From assembly GCF_000003815.2 (NCBI RefSeq), contig NC_049984.1:2314936-2378935 (forward strand): a DNA stretch of 64,000 nucleotides, written 5' to 3'. This document shows, piece by piece, positions 43,688-56,818 of the stretch. The stretch is from Branchiostoma floridae. Taxonomy: Eukaryota; Chordata; Leptocardii; Amphioxiformes; Branchiostomatidae. The stretch's first letter is position 1; the number at the start of each line of letters is the position of its first letter. The position numbers were made by a program, and so were the translations under genes. The notes under the pieces were generated by a model. That model searched no databases, was not told where the DNA came from, and saw nothing but the letters and a program-made list of their open reading frames with translations.

Positions 43688-46600
43688 TCACTTATACATG
43701 GCCACATCTCTGTTCTGGTACATGCAGATGTAGGAGTCGCACAGCAGTCTGCGCACGTGCTCGGGAAGCTCCTTGTCCGTCTGCTTGGTGATGGCCTCCT
43801 CGTCCTCCAGCCACTGCTTCAGGTCGGGGATCTCGCTCACCTCAGGGATGTTGTACCCGTTCTGCTCACCTGAAAAATGATAATATTTTCTGTTTAGAAT
43901 GTCCTGCGAGAGTAACAAAGTTTCAGGATCCTACCTAGTGAATTTTTGCCTAATAGGCCACCATACTATACTCCAAATACGCATAATTGAATACCATAAT
44001 TGAATCTGTGCAGTAATTTTTGACTGTGCGTGCACCAATGCACCAAGATATTTTTGTATGCTATAGGGTCGAGGTACACCAGCATACAGAATGATCTTGA
44101 AATTAAAGCATCAGTAAAATTGTTCCCCAAAAGGAATTTCCAGCCTTGCATGTATGTAATTTCAGCCTTTTCACTCACCTATTCTGTCTGCCATGCTGTC
44201 GAAGAAGACCCAGGGCGCGTCGGGCTCGTTCCCGCACTTGACGAAGGCCACGTAGTGGCTGGTCTGGATGCACACCACGGCGAACAGGTCCATGGTCATG
44301 CGCGGCACCGGGAAACCATTCTGGTCGTGCCTCCTTCGGAAGGACTCCGGGACCTGGATGGGCGTCGGCTTGTGCCCCCGCCTCTTCTTATGGCTCTGGA
44401 ATAAGTAGCAGGGTTCAAGCGAGTGCATTTTAGTGTATGGGCCACTATGCTATAATTTGCAACCACCAAGCTAAAATGAGGACCACTATGCTACTTTTCA
44501 ACTAGTGCAGTGGTACTTTGCTGTCATTTACTTGGAACAGTCTAATCAAATATGAAAAATAATGATATGCTACTCTAAACTGACCAAAAAAGTCCTTCAA
44601 ATTGCTTGTTAACAGAATTACAGTAAGTCCCCTCACAGGTGCCCTTATCATGCCAAAATTTTACTCTACAGCCCACAGACCCCCCTAAAAGCCTCAAACC
44701 TGCACTTCTTGCCAAGCGTTTTGCGGTGCTAAGACGACCCCTACGCTGTGAAAAAAATCGTAGTGAGAACCCTGTCTCCACTGAAGACCATCAGCAGTAA
44801 CTAGGCACCTTACCTGCAGGTTACAAATGTTGCAGTAGGTGACGATGTGGCTGGTGTTGTTCTGGAAGAACACCTTCTCCATGTAGCAGTCTCTACACTC
44901 CACCTCGCCACAGCTGCCACACATGGTGCACTCTCGAGGAACTGTGGGGACAGGAACAAACATTCAACACTCACGCATGAACAAAAACACTCTGAGTTTT
45001 GTTCTCTTGGTGAGTAGCCACTTAACAATTCACTATTGACAGCAATATACTCCAGGCTACTGTCAACGCAAAAATGGCCCCAAACTAGGGCTGTCTCCGG
45101 GACCCAGGACGGAAATCTGCCTGTTGGGCCAAAAAAAAATTTCACTGTCCATCCCAAAAAATCGGAGCTTCATAAAACGAGACTGGTAAAAATGTATGCT
45201 TAAAAGGACAGAAGTAGATTAACAATGTGGGCCCCCAAACAATGGGTGGGACGGAAAAAGATTAAAAGCTGAAGACAGCCCTGCCCCAAACCATGCCCAA
45301 ACCATTCCCAACATGACACGATAAGTTAAGTCTGTCCCCCTCACCATTCTCCAGTAAGTCCGTGATGTCCAGAGTCAGGCTGGGGATGACCCGGTCGTAG
45401 ATCTTAAAGTCTCTGCCGAACCGCGGCATCTGGACTAGCAAACAGCTGGGCATCTGAGGGAATAGATAGTTATATATTGTAATTAAATATTTTCTATAGT
45501 TGTATTTGATGGTCTCTTAAATAACACTCCTTCAAAAGCTTCAAATTGTCTTAAAGGCAATCAGATTCAGCATATAATTTTTTTCCAAAGGAATTTTACC
45601 TTCAAGATGACAGGACCGACTGTGTCAAGGATCTACAAAATTTTCCACCACAAGACTACTTAATTCTGCCTGACATATCTGCAAATGTCCTCTAGTCCCT
45701 AGAATACCTTCTAATTGGTATGCAACTTTGTTTGGCCTCAAGAAGTTCTAATCGGACACTAAGGGAAACTTTTTGAGGAGTTGACCTAACCTCTGTGATT
45801 TTGATGTTGGAACTATCATAGCGTTTTCCTCTGTGATGTTGATGTTGGTGCTAACTTAGGGCTTACCTCTGTGATTTTGATGTCTGTTGCTAGACAGGAC
45901 TGCTCCAGTAGCTGCTGCACTGTTGGCACTAACACCTTTTCATCCTTCTCCACAAACAGCTGGTAGAAGTAGCAGTCTTCCTGCTTGTTGGTCCCAGACC
46001 TGTAGGGGAACAGCAGGATACCAGTGCCATTATTTTCATTTTCATTATACTAGGTACTACTGAACGACACAGTTTGGTTGGGTATCATGTTTAGGTGGGT
46101 ACAGATGCACAGCTAACTGCAAACAGTATTTTTGGTGCTGATGAAATGGAAAAGTTAGAAAACAGAGCAAAAATTTCTGTATTACGTATACTTTGGGAAT
46201 TTACTTTGCCAGTTTTATATAAACATTTATCATTACAGTAAAATCTGAGAACCAAGAAATTACGTTTTTCTTTTGATGGCATATCAGTTCTAATTGAACA
46301 AGGACAGAACAAGACACTGACTACCATTAGACCTGATATGCCATTAGAAAAAAGGACATTCTAAGCAAAAAAAGACTGACTCGTAGAGCCTGCTCGGGAG
46401 GAAATAATTAGATCATGCTTCTTTTCAGAACTGCGGCTGCTTACCTGATCTTAAGGAACGGGTCTGCCTTGAAGACGTCTTTAAGCATGGTTGTTAGAAA
46501 TTCTTCAGGATCTGTGAAAACAAAAGAACACTCTAACCACTGGACTAAAGCTCGAAATGTTTCAATACACTCAATCACTTTCTATAGTGGAAACAAAATG

Positions 46601-49600
46601 GGACTTAAGCTTTCAATGTTTCCATAGTTGAAACTAAATATAGGTGAACTTTGCTCATTATCACAGGAAGACTTGAAAACGTGATGATGTCACAGTGAAA
46701 TAGTAATGGGCAAAAAGCATGTGTTTGGCAAAAGATAAATGTACATATTTTCAGTAATTTGATCTTCTATATCAATTAATAATCCAATCTGCTGATGTCC
46801 TAGTTGGCATCAGTTATTGAATACCCCGGATGTAAACAACAACTATAATCATGGCAACGTACTTGGCAAATATGGGAAAGTGTTCAAGCGATGTTATTAT
46901 AACCAGTTTTGTCTTAAAGTGAGTGAAGTAAACTGTAAGAACACAAAACTGACCCTTCTCCTCGGAGAGAAGCCCGGGGATGGAGCCCAGCTGGTCCAGA
47001 AGCTGCCGTAGCTTCAGCGTCTGGTCTGCTCGCACAAACCCTTCACTGGGGAAGGTAACATCAGGGGTTATAAACCAACATCACGGGGTATAAAACAACA
47101 TCGTGGGTTACATATCAGGAAAATGAACGGGCCTGAGCTGTTCATCAGTATTGACTGTTTTTTGTTCCAAAAAAAATCCCATCCTCACCTCAGCACTCCG
47201 AGCCAAATCTGAGATGATACACTGTAACAGTCAGCTTAGTGTGTGTGTGTCTGTGTGGACAAGTGTTTGTGTGTGTGTGTGTGTGTCTGAGATGATAAAC
47301 TATAAGTTACACTCTGAGCGGGTTGACAATGTTCTCTTTTAGTAGTCTCTGCACATCCCCATACTGCGGCAGCTCGTCTCAGCTGGTGTGTGTGTCTGGA
47401 TGTGTGTGTGGATATGTCTGAGATGATACAGTACAACAGCAGACTTACACTCTGAGCGGGTTGACAATATTCTCCCTCAGAAGTCTCTGTACATCCCCGT
47501 ACTGTGGCAGGTCGTCTCGGCTGGTTGGCCGGTGTAGCAACACGTCGAACACACTGGAGAAAGCGAACATGCTGTACAGCGTGGCGTCCAGGTAGCAGGA
47601 GTTGTGGTGACCTTGGATGCCCTTTGCCTTCCCCACCAGGTCATGGGTCAGCGACTCGGGGGGCAGGGTGTCGTCCTGGATGGTGGGGGCGTTGTAGTTT
47701 CCAAAGGCTGGGGGGGGAGGGGGAAACAATATGGTTCATTTTCATTGTCCATTTTACATTGGTCACTTTCCATACGGAGGGTCACTCCCAAAATTTTCAA
47801 AACTTTTACTGGATATATACTACATATAAAGTCATAACATCAACATCTAACATCAATCATAATGGATGAAGAGGATAAACGTATACTACAATTCCATTTC
47901 TATCATGTTGTGTATTGTGTTAATAGATATATAATTTAAAAGTAGATTAAAAGATTGAAAGTTTCTAACATTTTTGTGATCTGTAGGCTGGATGGGAACA
48001 GTTATGGTTATCATATGTTTCCAATGTGCATTTTCAATTCAAAGAGGCACATTTCAAACGCATCAAATGTCACTTTTTACTGTATTTACATCAGATGTGA
48101 AGCCTTAAGATATCAATCATAGCAAATCCCTACTAAACCTGTATTGTGTTAATAGACATCATAATTGAAAGTCCTTCAATACATGAAAAGTACACTCGGC
48201 ACAAAAAGTTTGGAATATCAACTTTGGTATATCATATTTCTGTTATTTATGCATCAATTTCGATGTATTATATATCAATAGAAAGCTTGTGTGATTTTCT
48301 TTCCTATGGTATCAAACTTATTATGATTGTTAACACATGAAACGAGCACAAGGCCTGCTTCCGTGAGTGGGCCACGAAAAAAAAGTGCCCAAATTCCCCT
48401 ATTTCTGTTCAACGCTGCATCGTCCTGTTGATATTGGCGCGTGTGTCACTGGTTCAATCAATCCTCTTTTCACCTCACATTTTGTATACGGAACATACAA
48501 GGTTTTAGTACACTTGAGTAGAGTTCATCTGCCCTTTCGATAGTTGGATGGCAGAATCAAAGCGTGGATGCGGCAAGGAGAACCGCACGCTGACAAGGCA
48601 AGAGTAACTTTCGGCATTTGGTGGTGGAGGCAGCGTCATAGTGTGGGGTGGTATAACCACCATAGGGTAAATAAGACTCGTCATCATTCCAGGCAACATT
48701 CTACCTCTTCAATACTAAATGCCATTTTGCAAGATTACAACACCAGTCCACACAGAGCAAGGACCATTGGATGCTGGAGCACAGTCTTAGGGTGGAATAG
48801 CCTTCCTACGGCTTATGGCTAGCACTCGATCGATCACCTCTTGCCATGGTTCAGATTTTTTGCTTGAATAAAGATTAATAGTAGCTTTGATTGACATGTC
48901 CTGTTTATTCAATTTGCCTTCATTCACAATTCAATAAATACTGACGGAAGAAAATGAGCAGCATGGAGTGATTGACTTTAGTAGGGTGATTTTGGTACTT
49001 CATCTTTAGGACCCCCTGTACGTAAGCGGGCCTGGTGCTCGTTCCATGAATTTACACTCATAAAATACTCTACTCAGATATGCTAAAAAGAAACTGGGAT
49101 GTTCTGTATACCAAACGTTAGGTGATAAAAGGATTGATATTGAATCATTGTCACCCGCGGCCATAACAACGGTTGAACCGGACGATACAGTTTTGAACAG
49201 AAACGGGGGAATTTGGGCACTTTTTTTCGTGACCCACTCACGTTAGCAGGCCTATTGTATGTTCCATGAGTTAACAATGATAATGAGTTTGATACCATTG
49301 GAAAGAAAATCATGCAAGCTTTCTATAGATATATAATATATTGAAATTGATGCAGAAACAACATAAATATGATCAACCGAAGTTGATATTCCAAACTTTT
49401 TGTGCTGAGTGTATGTCATACTACCTGTTTTTTTGGGGGGAATTAAGGTGATTATACTGTAATTCACTTTATCTTCACGGTACCAAATTTTCACGGTCTG
49501 AGAAAATTGAACTTGTTCTCGGAACTAAATGTTCACTGTCGAGACAAGTGTGCATGAAAAAAGTCTGTGAGTTATTTTTTATCGGTAATGATAAGTTCAC

Positions 49601-52600
49601 GTTACAGTCTTCACTGTGAAAACCGTGAACATAACATTACAGTGAAAAAATCAGGAATTACAGTAATTCGATAGAAAATCTATTTCAGAGGTTAGCTACT
49701 TTGTCAACTTGCACCAGGATTTTATTTCAGTTGTAAGCAAAAACCAGAGTCCTGTGGAAATGTACGCACCTACAGACGGCGAGGGCGGCGGCTCGTCAGG
49801 TCTGGGTACCTCAAACCGCTGGTCTCGGGCACACTTATCCAGAAACACGAACAGGCCGCGCTTCGCAGGGCAGGTGAAGTATCGTTTCTCCTTAAACGTG
49901 CCGTCCGTGCAGGCCTCCAACTCCTCGTCCTGAAGAAATCAAAGGAGTTTGTTAGCTACTTATTAAGAATTTGTCTCAAGGAAGAATGACAGGAAGGAAG
50001 TGTGTATACAAGACAAAAAGGAAACAGAGGCGTGGTCAAAAGAAAAGAAAAAAACAACAATTTATTGTACTATTATAGCACAAAACATTTCCTTTCCTTG
50101 GACTGTCAAACTATGGAACCCTCTGGATAACTGTTTCCGTTCTGCATACAATCTTCAAGCTTTCACTGATATCTTCTAGCACAATATCTGTTGACAATGA
50201 TAGGGGTCCTCTCGACATTTTGCAATTATAGTGACTGTCCCTTTGTTCTCAGATCTTAGGACTAAGTTCGGTTTCAGTTCTGTTGTTACTCGTGTGTGTC
50301 TTCATTTTGTATGTTTGCCATGATTTTCGCTCTGTAAAATTATGTTTTTCATCATCAATAAAAAGAATAATTTAAAAACAAAACAGAGCCCCACCAGTTC
50401 TATCCCGGCCACGAGTCTCTCGTTCTTGATATCCGGCAGGTTGCCGACCCACTTGATGACCCCGTAGCGCGGCGGGGTGCCCAGCACCTCCACCATGTCT
50501 CCCACCTCCAGGGTGGGGTCAACGACCCCCGCTCTTCTCTCCAGGGTGTCGGGAGGGGAGGAGATCCCGCCGGCCGCTCCTGGGGAAGTGAAAGTTGTTA
50601 TTAGATCTGTGTGTCTTGGCAAACGAAGTGAAAGTTGTTATCGGAGGTATGAGTCTTGGCAAGACCTAGGAAAAATATGCTGTGTTTCCTGTTTCCCGAC
50701 TGACCCTAAAAAAACTTGCCAACCATAGACTTTTATTTTAGGTGGGCAGTGGAGTCACAGTTTCCAGTTATAATTTTTATTCAGCCTGCTTCCTATTCAA
50801 GTAAAAAAACTACTTGTCCTATCTATCTTTGATGAATATATCCACAGATTTTCAACTATCATGCACAAAATTTCCAGCCTGGGTACCATCCAGGTAGTAC
50901 ATGTAGTTCACTCTATATTTGCTTCTGCTACCCGTCTGGAGAACTGTACATTCAAACCTTTTGGTGATGGTTAATGAGCAAATTAAGGAATATAAAATAC
51001 AGAAAACACCATTTTTACATCAAATTTCAAATATTACCCTAAAAATGAGACTCTCCCCTCTTCTGTACTAGAAAAATCCATACCTGGTACGAGAGGTTCA
51101 TATTTCTGCCTGTCCCTACTGGGGCTCCTGTTGGGGGAGTCACGGGGGAAGAAACCGTCCATGGGGGGTATAACCGCCTCCGTCGGGTTGCCCCGGGAGA
51201 CCATGCCCGTTAATCCTGACTCACAGCCGTCGGTAGCAAGGAGCTCTGATCCACCTGGAAAGGTTAAAGGTTAAACATAAGATGGCCACTGGTTAGATTA
51301 TTTGAACATGTGTAAGTGTGAGATTCACATGTTCTTTAGCTGTAGTCACAGCCCTGGAACAACAAAAGCAATGTGACTAAGGATGTAAAAAGGGAAACAA
51401 TCTTTTTTAGAGGAAGTTGTAGCATAAGCATAGTGGAAAGTATATTCTGCACACTAAGTAGTTTCTAGCCAATTTACATCAAAATGAACAAGGTTTAGGA
51501 TTCTCAAATGTACAGTTGAGCATAGGGGCACCTATACTATGACTTGTATCCCTTAGCCTACACTGTGATTTGGGCCCATAGGCCATAATTTCAACTGGTC
51601 AGCATATGGGATTTTCTATTGTTTTGTAACAAAGGCAAAACATGTTGGCTCACCCTCATCAGATTGAAAAAGAACACAAGTAAACAAACAAACAAACAAG
51701 TACCTATGGGTGGATGTCTAATCCCTGGTTGGTGGAAGTTATTTTCTCGCGCCCGCAGACTCGGGCTGAGTCTCCCCGGCGCGCCCTTCCGCCGGATTCC
51801 ATCGGAAGCCTCGTGTTGTACGGACCTCTCGGCAGACTTGGAGTACCTGTTGAGGAGTTCCGCCTGCTCCTGGAGAAAGTTTCTCCCCAGGGATCCGGAG
51901 GGGATGGAGTCACTCCCACCTGTGGCACCTGGGGGCAGAGGGGAAAGGTGAGAGGTGAAAGTTTACTGTAAGTTCAGTTCTGCCTGCTCCTGGAGAACGT
52001 TTCACCTGGGGGGAGAGGGGAAAGGTGAAAGTTCACTGTAAGTTGAGTTCTGCCTGCTCCTGGAGAACGTTTCACCTGGGGGGAGAGGGGAAAGGTTAAA
52101 GTTCACTGTAAGTTGAGTTCTGCCTGCTCCTGGAGAACGTTTCACCTGGGGGGAGAGGGGAAAGGTGAAAGTTCACTGTAAGTTGAGTTCTGCCTCCTCC
52201 TGGAGAAAGTTTCACTTGGAGGCAGAGGGGAGAGGTGAAAGTTCAATGCAAGTTGAGGAGCTCTGCCTGCTCCTGGAGAAAGTTTCTCCCCAAGGAACCG
52301 GATAGGGTTGGAGTCACTCCCACCTGCTGCACCTGGGGGCAGAGGTCAGAGGTGAAAGGTGAAAGTTTACTGCAAGTTGAGGAGACTGATACCCAGGACA
52401 GAAGAAAAGTGTATGTCGGCTATGTTGTGAATCAATAAAGGAAAGGAAAGGATCCACACAAAGAACTCAGCAACAGACCTGAGTCAGCTTACAGATGTGC
52501 CTTTTGTGGCAGAGACTGGCATTCAGGACTGTTTAGCCACAGCCAATAATGTAAGGATTTTAGGATTTTATCATGGTCAATAATGACCAACATATTTCAC

Positions 52601-55600
52601 TGCAAGACCTTATCTAAGATCAAGTTAATATTTGTATATCAGAAACAATATTCATCTGCCTACGACATGCAGAAAAATTATTCCAAATTCAAAAATGAAG
52701 GAAGCAGTACTAAAGATAAAGTTATTTAATTCAATAGCTGTACCTTGTCTTCCACTGTTGTAATGTCCATCTGTGCCATTGTAGCTCCCATTTCTGTGGG
52801 TCTTCTTGTGTTTATCTTCTACTAAAGGAGTAAGTATCAATGTTAAGTCAAGTTAAGGCAAATTTAGTGTGTTTAGAATGTTAAAGTTTACATACAATAT
52901 TATTACATACATCTGTATTGCTAAAAAAAGAGCATGACTTTGGCAAATCTAGCACTTTTGTTCTTAATCTTAACCACATATAAATCCTCCATCAATTCCT
53001 CTCTTATTTACCCCTCATTTACTCTATCTCTCATTTACTCCCAACTCATTTATTTCCTCTCTCATTCACACCTTCCCATCTGCCCCGTACATCTATGAGC
53101 TGCCATACATTCAGCCGGTATGGCCCTTTCCAGAGGCAATAGCACAAGCTCATTCCTTCCTTTCTTCCTTCTCTCTCTTTCTCTCTCTCTCTCTCCTTCC
53201 CTCCCTCCTTCACTTCCTGTACCTTCATCACATGCCATACACTCAGCCGGTATGGCCCCTCTCAGTGGTACAAGTGTGCACACTCATACCTTCCATCTCT
53301 CTCTCACTCCCTCATTCACTCCCTCTCTCTTTCCCTCCCTCGCTCATTACCTCCCTCCCTCCCAACCATCTGCCCTGTACCTTCATCAGATGCCATACAC
53401 TCAGCCGGTATGGCCCCTCTCAGTGGCACAAGTGTGCACACTCATACCTTCCATCTCTCTCTCACTCCCTCATTCACTCCCTCTCTCTTTCCCTCCCTCG
53501 CTCATTACCTCCCTCCCTCCCAACCATCTGCCCTGTACCTTCATCAGATGCCATACACTCAGCCGGTATGGCCCCTCTCAGTGGCACAAGTGTGCACACT
53601 CATACCTTCCATCTCTCTCTCACTCCCTCATTCACTCCCTCTCTCTTTCCCTCCCTCGCTCATTACCTCCCTCCCTCCCAACCATCTGCCCTGTACCTTC
53701 ATCAGATGCCATACACTCGGCGGGTATGGCTCCTCCTAGCGGTACCAGCGCTGCATGGTCCTTCCTGGCATGGAACAACCTCTCCCCCTCGTACACACCC
53801 GAGCCGTTTCCTACTGGGTTATCCTGTCAGCACAACAACGTATCTGTTATATCTTATGTACTGGTATTGATTCACCATGCAAAAAGCCAAGTTTCCGGGT
53901 TAGAATCTCCAGGACATGCACCTAGCATTTCCGAAGATTTCAAGACAAGATTTAGATGTACAAGTATTGACTTGTTCTGCTAGTTCACTCTTGTGACAGT
54001 GAAGAGTAATGGGTGTCAATCAAAATGTCTGGAGCTCCTTACGCACAGTTGAAGAGATTGATTCATCTTTTTCCAGTTGCAGCTCATGTACTAGCATGGA
54101 ATTACCCTGCCAGTTCATTCTAGTGCACTGAAGAAAAGTGATGGATGTCACTCAAAATGTCTGAAAGTAATCTCCTGATCTCATCCAGTTGTATGGATTG
54201 ATCTACATCGATTTAATCTTATGATTCTCAGCTCTTTAAAAATCATGCTAATGATCTGTAGCCTGAATGCCAGACCCCAAACCCAATAACATCTATATAT
54301 TGTATCAGAGTCTAACTGAGGTGCAAATTTCCTTCGGGTATATTGGCCTTACAGCTAGAGCTGAGGAGCTGGCCTGTGTGTGTAGGTCCTGGAAACAGTC
54401 TGGCATCCAGGCAAGCTAATCTGTAAATAGAGTCTGACTATCTGAGAGAAAAAACTATTTCTTCCCCCAAAATAAAATCACTTCTCTCTTTGCCCAAGGC
54501 CTGCCTAGAATCATGAAAATTCTGAAATCATTTCTTCTGTTGATAGAGCAGACAACAAAAAAACGCTGTTTTTCTTTGTGATGTCTTTTTTTAACTAAAT
54601 GGTCAAGTAACAAGACCTGAAGGTCATTTCAGGGTGTGACGGTGTGACCAGAAGACCACTCCAAGGTTACGGGTTACATTGTAACTGCAACAGCATCTCT
54701 TCTCCCTAGGTCAGAAACATCATGATTGAGACAAGCCCAATTGATCACTACCGTATGGTAAGAGTGACTCAACTAACTGACCCAATAGGTGCAGCAGGGG
54801 TTACGAAGGCTGCCCGGAAAACTCCCTACCTCCCTACCTCCCTGTTCCATGTCCAACAGTTTGATAGACATGGTCTTAAATTTGCTTTCAATAAATACCT
54901 TTCTAAATCCAGAAGTGACAATATGTTTCTCATCCTTATAGTTATACTCACCAGTTCAATTCCGACATATATATCTCCTCCGTGCTTCAGCAGTTTCCCC
55001 ACATACTTCACCACGCCCCCTTCTTGGCTCTCCTTCCCGTTCACTTCTGTAAATATGAACACCCTCATGCCAACTTTCACCGGCAGCTCAGACAGTTCCT
55101 TCTCGCTAAGGGGAACGGCTTTTGAGACGTTCGTTTTCTTAGACGCGCTGTTCGGAAGGTCTCGTAGATGCTCATCCCGCCGTAGTCGTAATTTGTTTAG
55201 GGCTACAAAAACCCCGCAGTCTTCCGGGCAATTAAAGAATCGTTTTCTTCTAAACGTGCCGTCACTCGTGCCTTTTCCTTTGGAATCCTGTTGTGGAAAG
55301 GACATGCAGAAAAACAAAGGTGTGAATATAAATATACTAACAACATTACGGAATATTTACCCTTGAAAGTTGTTTTGAGAAAAACTGTAGAAAGATAAAC
55401 TGATTCTGGCAATGGTTCAAGAATGGCTGGACAGATGCCAAGAAGTTTAAATACCTGACCATCAGTTCTCTGGTTGTATTTCACTTTCAGTGTCATCGCA
55501 ATGTGGGGGCTCTGAAGTGGTACCTTTAAAACTAAAAGTTAGACATGGGAAATGGGAACTTCCTAGATTTTGATTCCCCAGTGTTTCAAATATCAAATAC

Positions 55601-56498
55601 AGTGTATGTTTCTTTGAATAAGTTATATATATAGGGTACAAACAAATGAATAGTTGGTATCAGTTCCTGTGTACCAGATGAGAACAGTTCCTGTTCACGT
55701 GAGATGGCGTCAGGGGAATCCCAAAACTGTTCAAGGGTCACCAACTCGCAAAACTGGTCCCAGCATGTCCACAACAATTCCTCATACATAACATTAACAA
55801 CTTGTCTGCAATTCCAGGCGTTACATTCCTAAAATAGCTTCACATCGCAATAAGGAAGGAGAAAACATTTTTTATCCCATTCTTTTAAAGGTCAAAGAAA
55901 AACGACAGTTGAATACGATAGTGCGTAACAACACAAAAAGTACAAAGGTAAACTAAAAAGAAATCGAACGCTGTGGGGAGGGGGGCAAAGTCCTTAGCGA
56001 TGAAAATTGGCGATTATTACAGGAACTCACCAATAATTCCACCCCGAATGTGATCCCGGAGAATCCCGGCACGTTGCCCCTGTATCTGACGATGCCGGGT
56101 ACGTCTGTGGGCACGCCTTGTATGGACACTTCCACCACTGAGTTCACGTTTATCTGCAGCCCCTCCTCCAAACGGTCCTTATCCTCGTACAGCACAAACC
56201 TGTCTTTACACGTAGGTATGGCGATAAGTAACTCCGCCTCCTGTGCTGAGATGGCGGCAACATCCTTAGTGGGACACTCTAGAATCAGGTTGTGGTTTTC
56301 TAAAGATCGTAGCGTGATTTTCTTCCCGTTCCTCGCTGTATCTGGGTCCTCGATAGCCTCGAACAGGGACCCCGGTAAGGACTGCGTCTGTTGGTCTCTG
56401 TGGTGATGCAAGGATAGCGAGCTCAAACGGCTGGACTTAGTCTTGACTGTGTGGTCCTTCAGAAGTATATACTTCTGTCCGCCGCTCCTGTTATCCAT
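43688..56498 (-). CDS. CYLD: CYLD, ubiquitin carboxyl-terminal hydrolase
   Basis: Exons: 56031-56498, 54952-55287, 53697-53823, 52744-52821, 51704-51928, 51084-51254, 50395-50579, 49770-49929, 47449-47707, 46954-47045, 46445-46511, 45867-45999, 45345-45453, 44814-44941, 44179-44395, 43688-43869. Phases agree throughout: 2937 nt, 978 residues (human 956). Three CAP-Gly domains are at about residues 120-195, 225-305 and 480-565. The USP domain starts near 600, with the Cys box GHHNSCYLDATL (Cys621), the DPEEFL segment, a zinc-binding B-box insert (about 804-846; CTMCGSC, CRDC, CNIC) and the His box QTSHYVAFVKCG (His893) followed by FFDSMADR. The C-terminus (RRLLCDSYICMYQ) matches vertebrate CYLD. 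CYLD removes K63- and Met1-linked ubiquitin and restrains NF-kB and JNK signalling. Catalytic residues look intact. Exons 3, 5, 9 and 12 carry exon-edge repeats. Confidence 0.96.
45780..45866 (-). repeat. Copies of the CYLD exon 12 3' edge
   Basis: The end of exon 45867-45999 (on the + strand, a block around ACCTCTGTGATTTTGATGT) recurs twice just past its donor, at about 45786 and 45828. Both copies are short and diverged. Confidence 0.6.
47235..47448 (-). repeat. Partial copy of the CYLD exon 9 3' end within GT-rich tracts
   Basis: A block at about 47308-47390 repeats the last codons of exon 47449-47707 (the NIVNPLRV coding segment) with its donor, embedded in (GT)n sequence. It is shorter than the real exon. 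Confidence 0.75.
48191..49413 (+). mobile_element. Tc1-like transposon relic with about 230-bp inverted termini
   Basis: TACACTCGGCACAAAAAGTT at 48191 is matched in inverse by the end at 49413, flanked by TA. The inverted arms extend about 230 bp with scattered differences. Between 48544 and 48830 the + strand holds decayed Tc1 transposase in shifted frames: a WWWRQRHSVGW stretch corresponding to the GGSVMVWGGI region, then LNAILQDYNTSPHRA. It is dead and lies in a CYLD intron. Confidence 0.8.
49455..49665. mobile_element. MITE with TACTGTAATTCA ends
   Basis: It opens with TACTGTAATTCAC and closes with GGAATTACAGTA, with TTCACGGT and ACCGTGAA inverted blocks. It is related in design to the 8205-8416 family. 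Confidence 0.6.
51929..52375 (-). repeat. 70-bp minisatellite copying the CYLD exon 5 5' edge
   Basis: Units of about 70 bp (TGCCTGCTCCTGGAGAACGT at 51981, 52051 and 52121, then diverged) carry the exon 5 acceptor region. The outermost copy, about 52255-52345, is longer and keeps more of the exon sequence. Only 51704-51928 joins in frame. Confidence 0.8.
53097..53696 (-). repeat. 158-bp minisatellite copying the CYLD exon 3 3' end and donor
   Basis: The exon 3 end (IPAECMASDEG in the real exon) and its GTACAG donor recur at 53549, 53391, 53233 and 53101; the inner periods are 158 bp. The units are linked by CTCTC/CCTCC tracts. The long + strand ORFs across 53120-53983 arise from this periodicity and are not genes. 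Confidence 0.85.
54128..54161 (+). ncRNA. Degenerate hammerhead-like motif
   Basis: CTGAAGA is followed by an AGTGA/TCACT hairpin and then CAAAATGTC, a decayed form of the 20522-20556 motif, inside a CYLD intron. A further decayed copy lies about 130 bp upstream. Confidence 0.25.
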
Positions 56499-56613
56499 GG
56501 TTTGTCGCTGAACCCTCTAAACTACAAACCTTGAACGTTTTCAGCAGCAAACTTTCGATCATCCCAATCCCACGAACCAAGATGGCGTCTGGAAATCACC
56601 GAACGACCTGTGA

Positions 56614-56621
56614 TGACGTCA
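56614..56621. promoter_or_regulatory. CRE palindrome (TGACGTCA)
   Basis: An exact CREB/ATF consensus about 116 bp upstream of the CYLD start codon and about 27 bp from a YY1-like AAGATGGCG. Confidence 0.45.
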
Positions 56622-56818
56622 TGGTGGGCTGAATGTGTGTGTCTCGACTACAAATCTCACAACTAAAAGCAAAGACAGGCAAGGACTCCTGTCAAACTTT
56701 GTTATGTTAGCGCCAGGTACGACTAGATCTTCTCTAAGTGTGACCCTGAGTCACCTGGAATTTTCGGGAGTGCTTCCTCGTCGGACCACGAAATACTTGT
56801 ACTTTGCTATGACGTGTA

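Noticed and set aside
53120-53983. 287-codon + strand ORF, Ser/Leu/Pro-rich, with repeated blocks
   Set aside because: It is generated by the 158-bp satellite derived from CYLD exon 3 on the opposite strand and has no recognisable domain.
54722-55366. 214-codon + strand ORF
   Set aside because: It is the antisense shadow of CYLD exon 2 (54952-55287).
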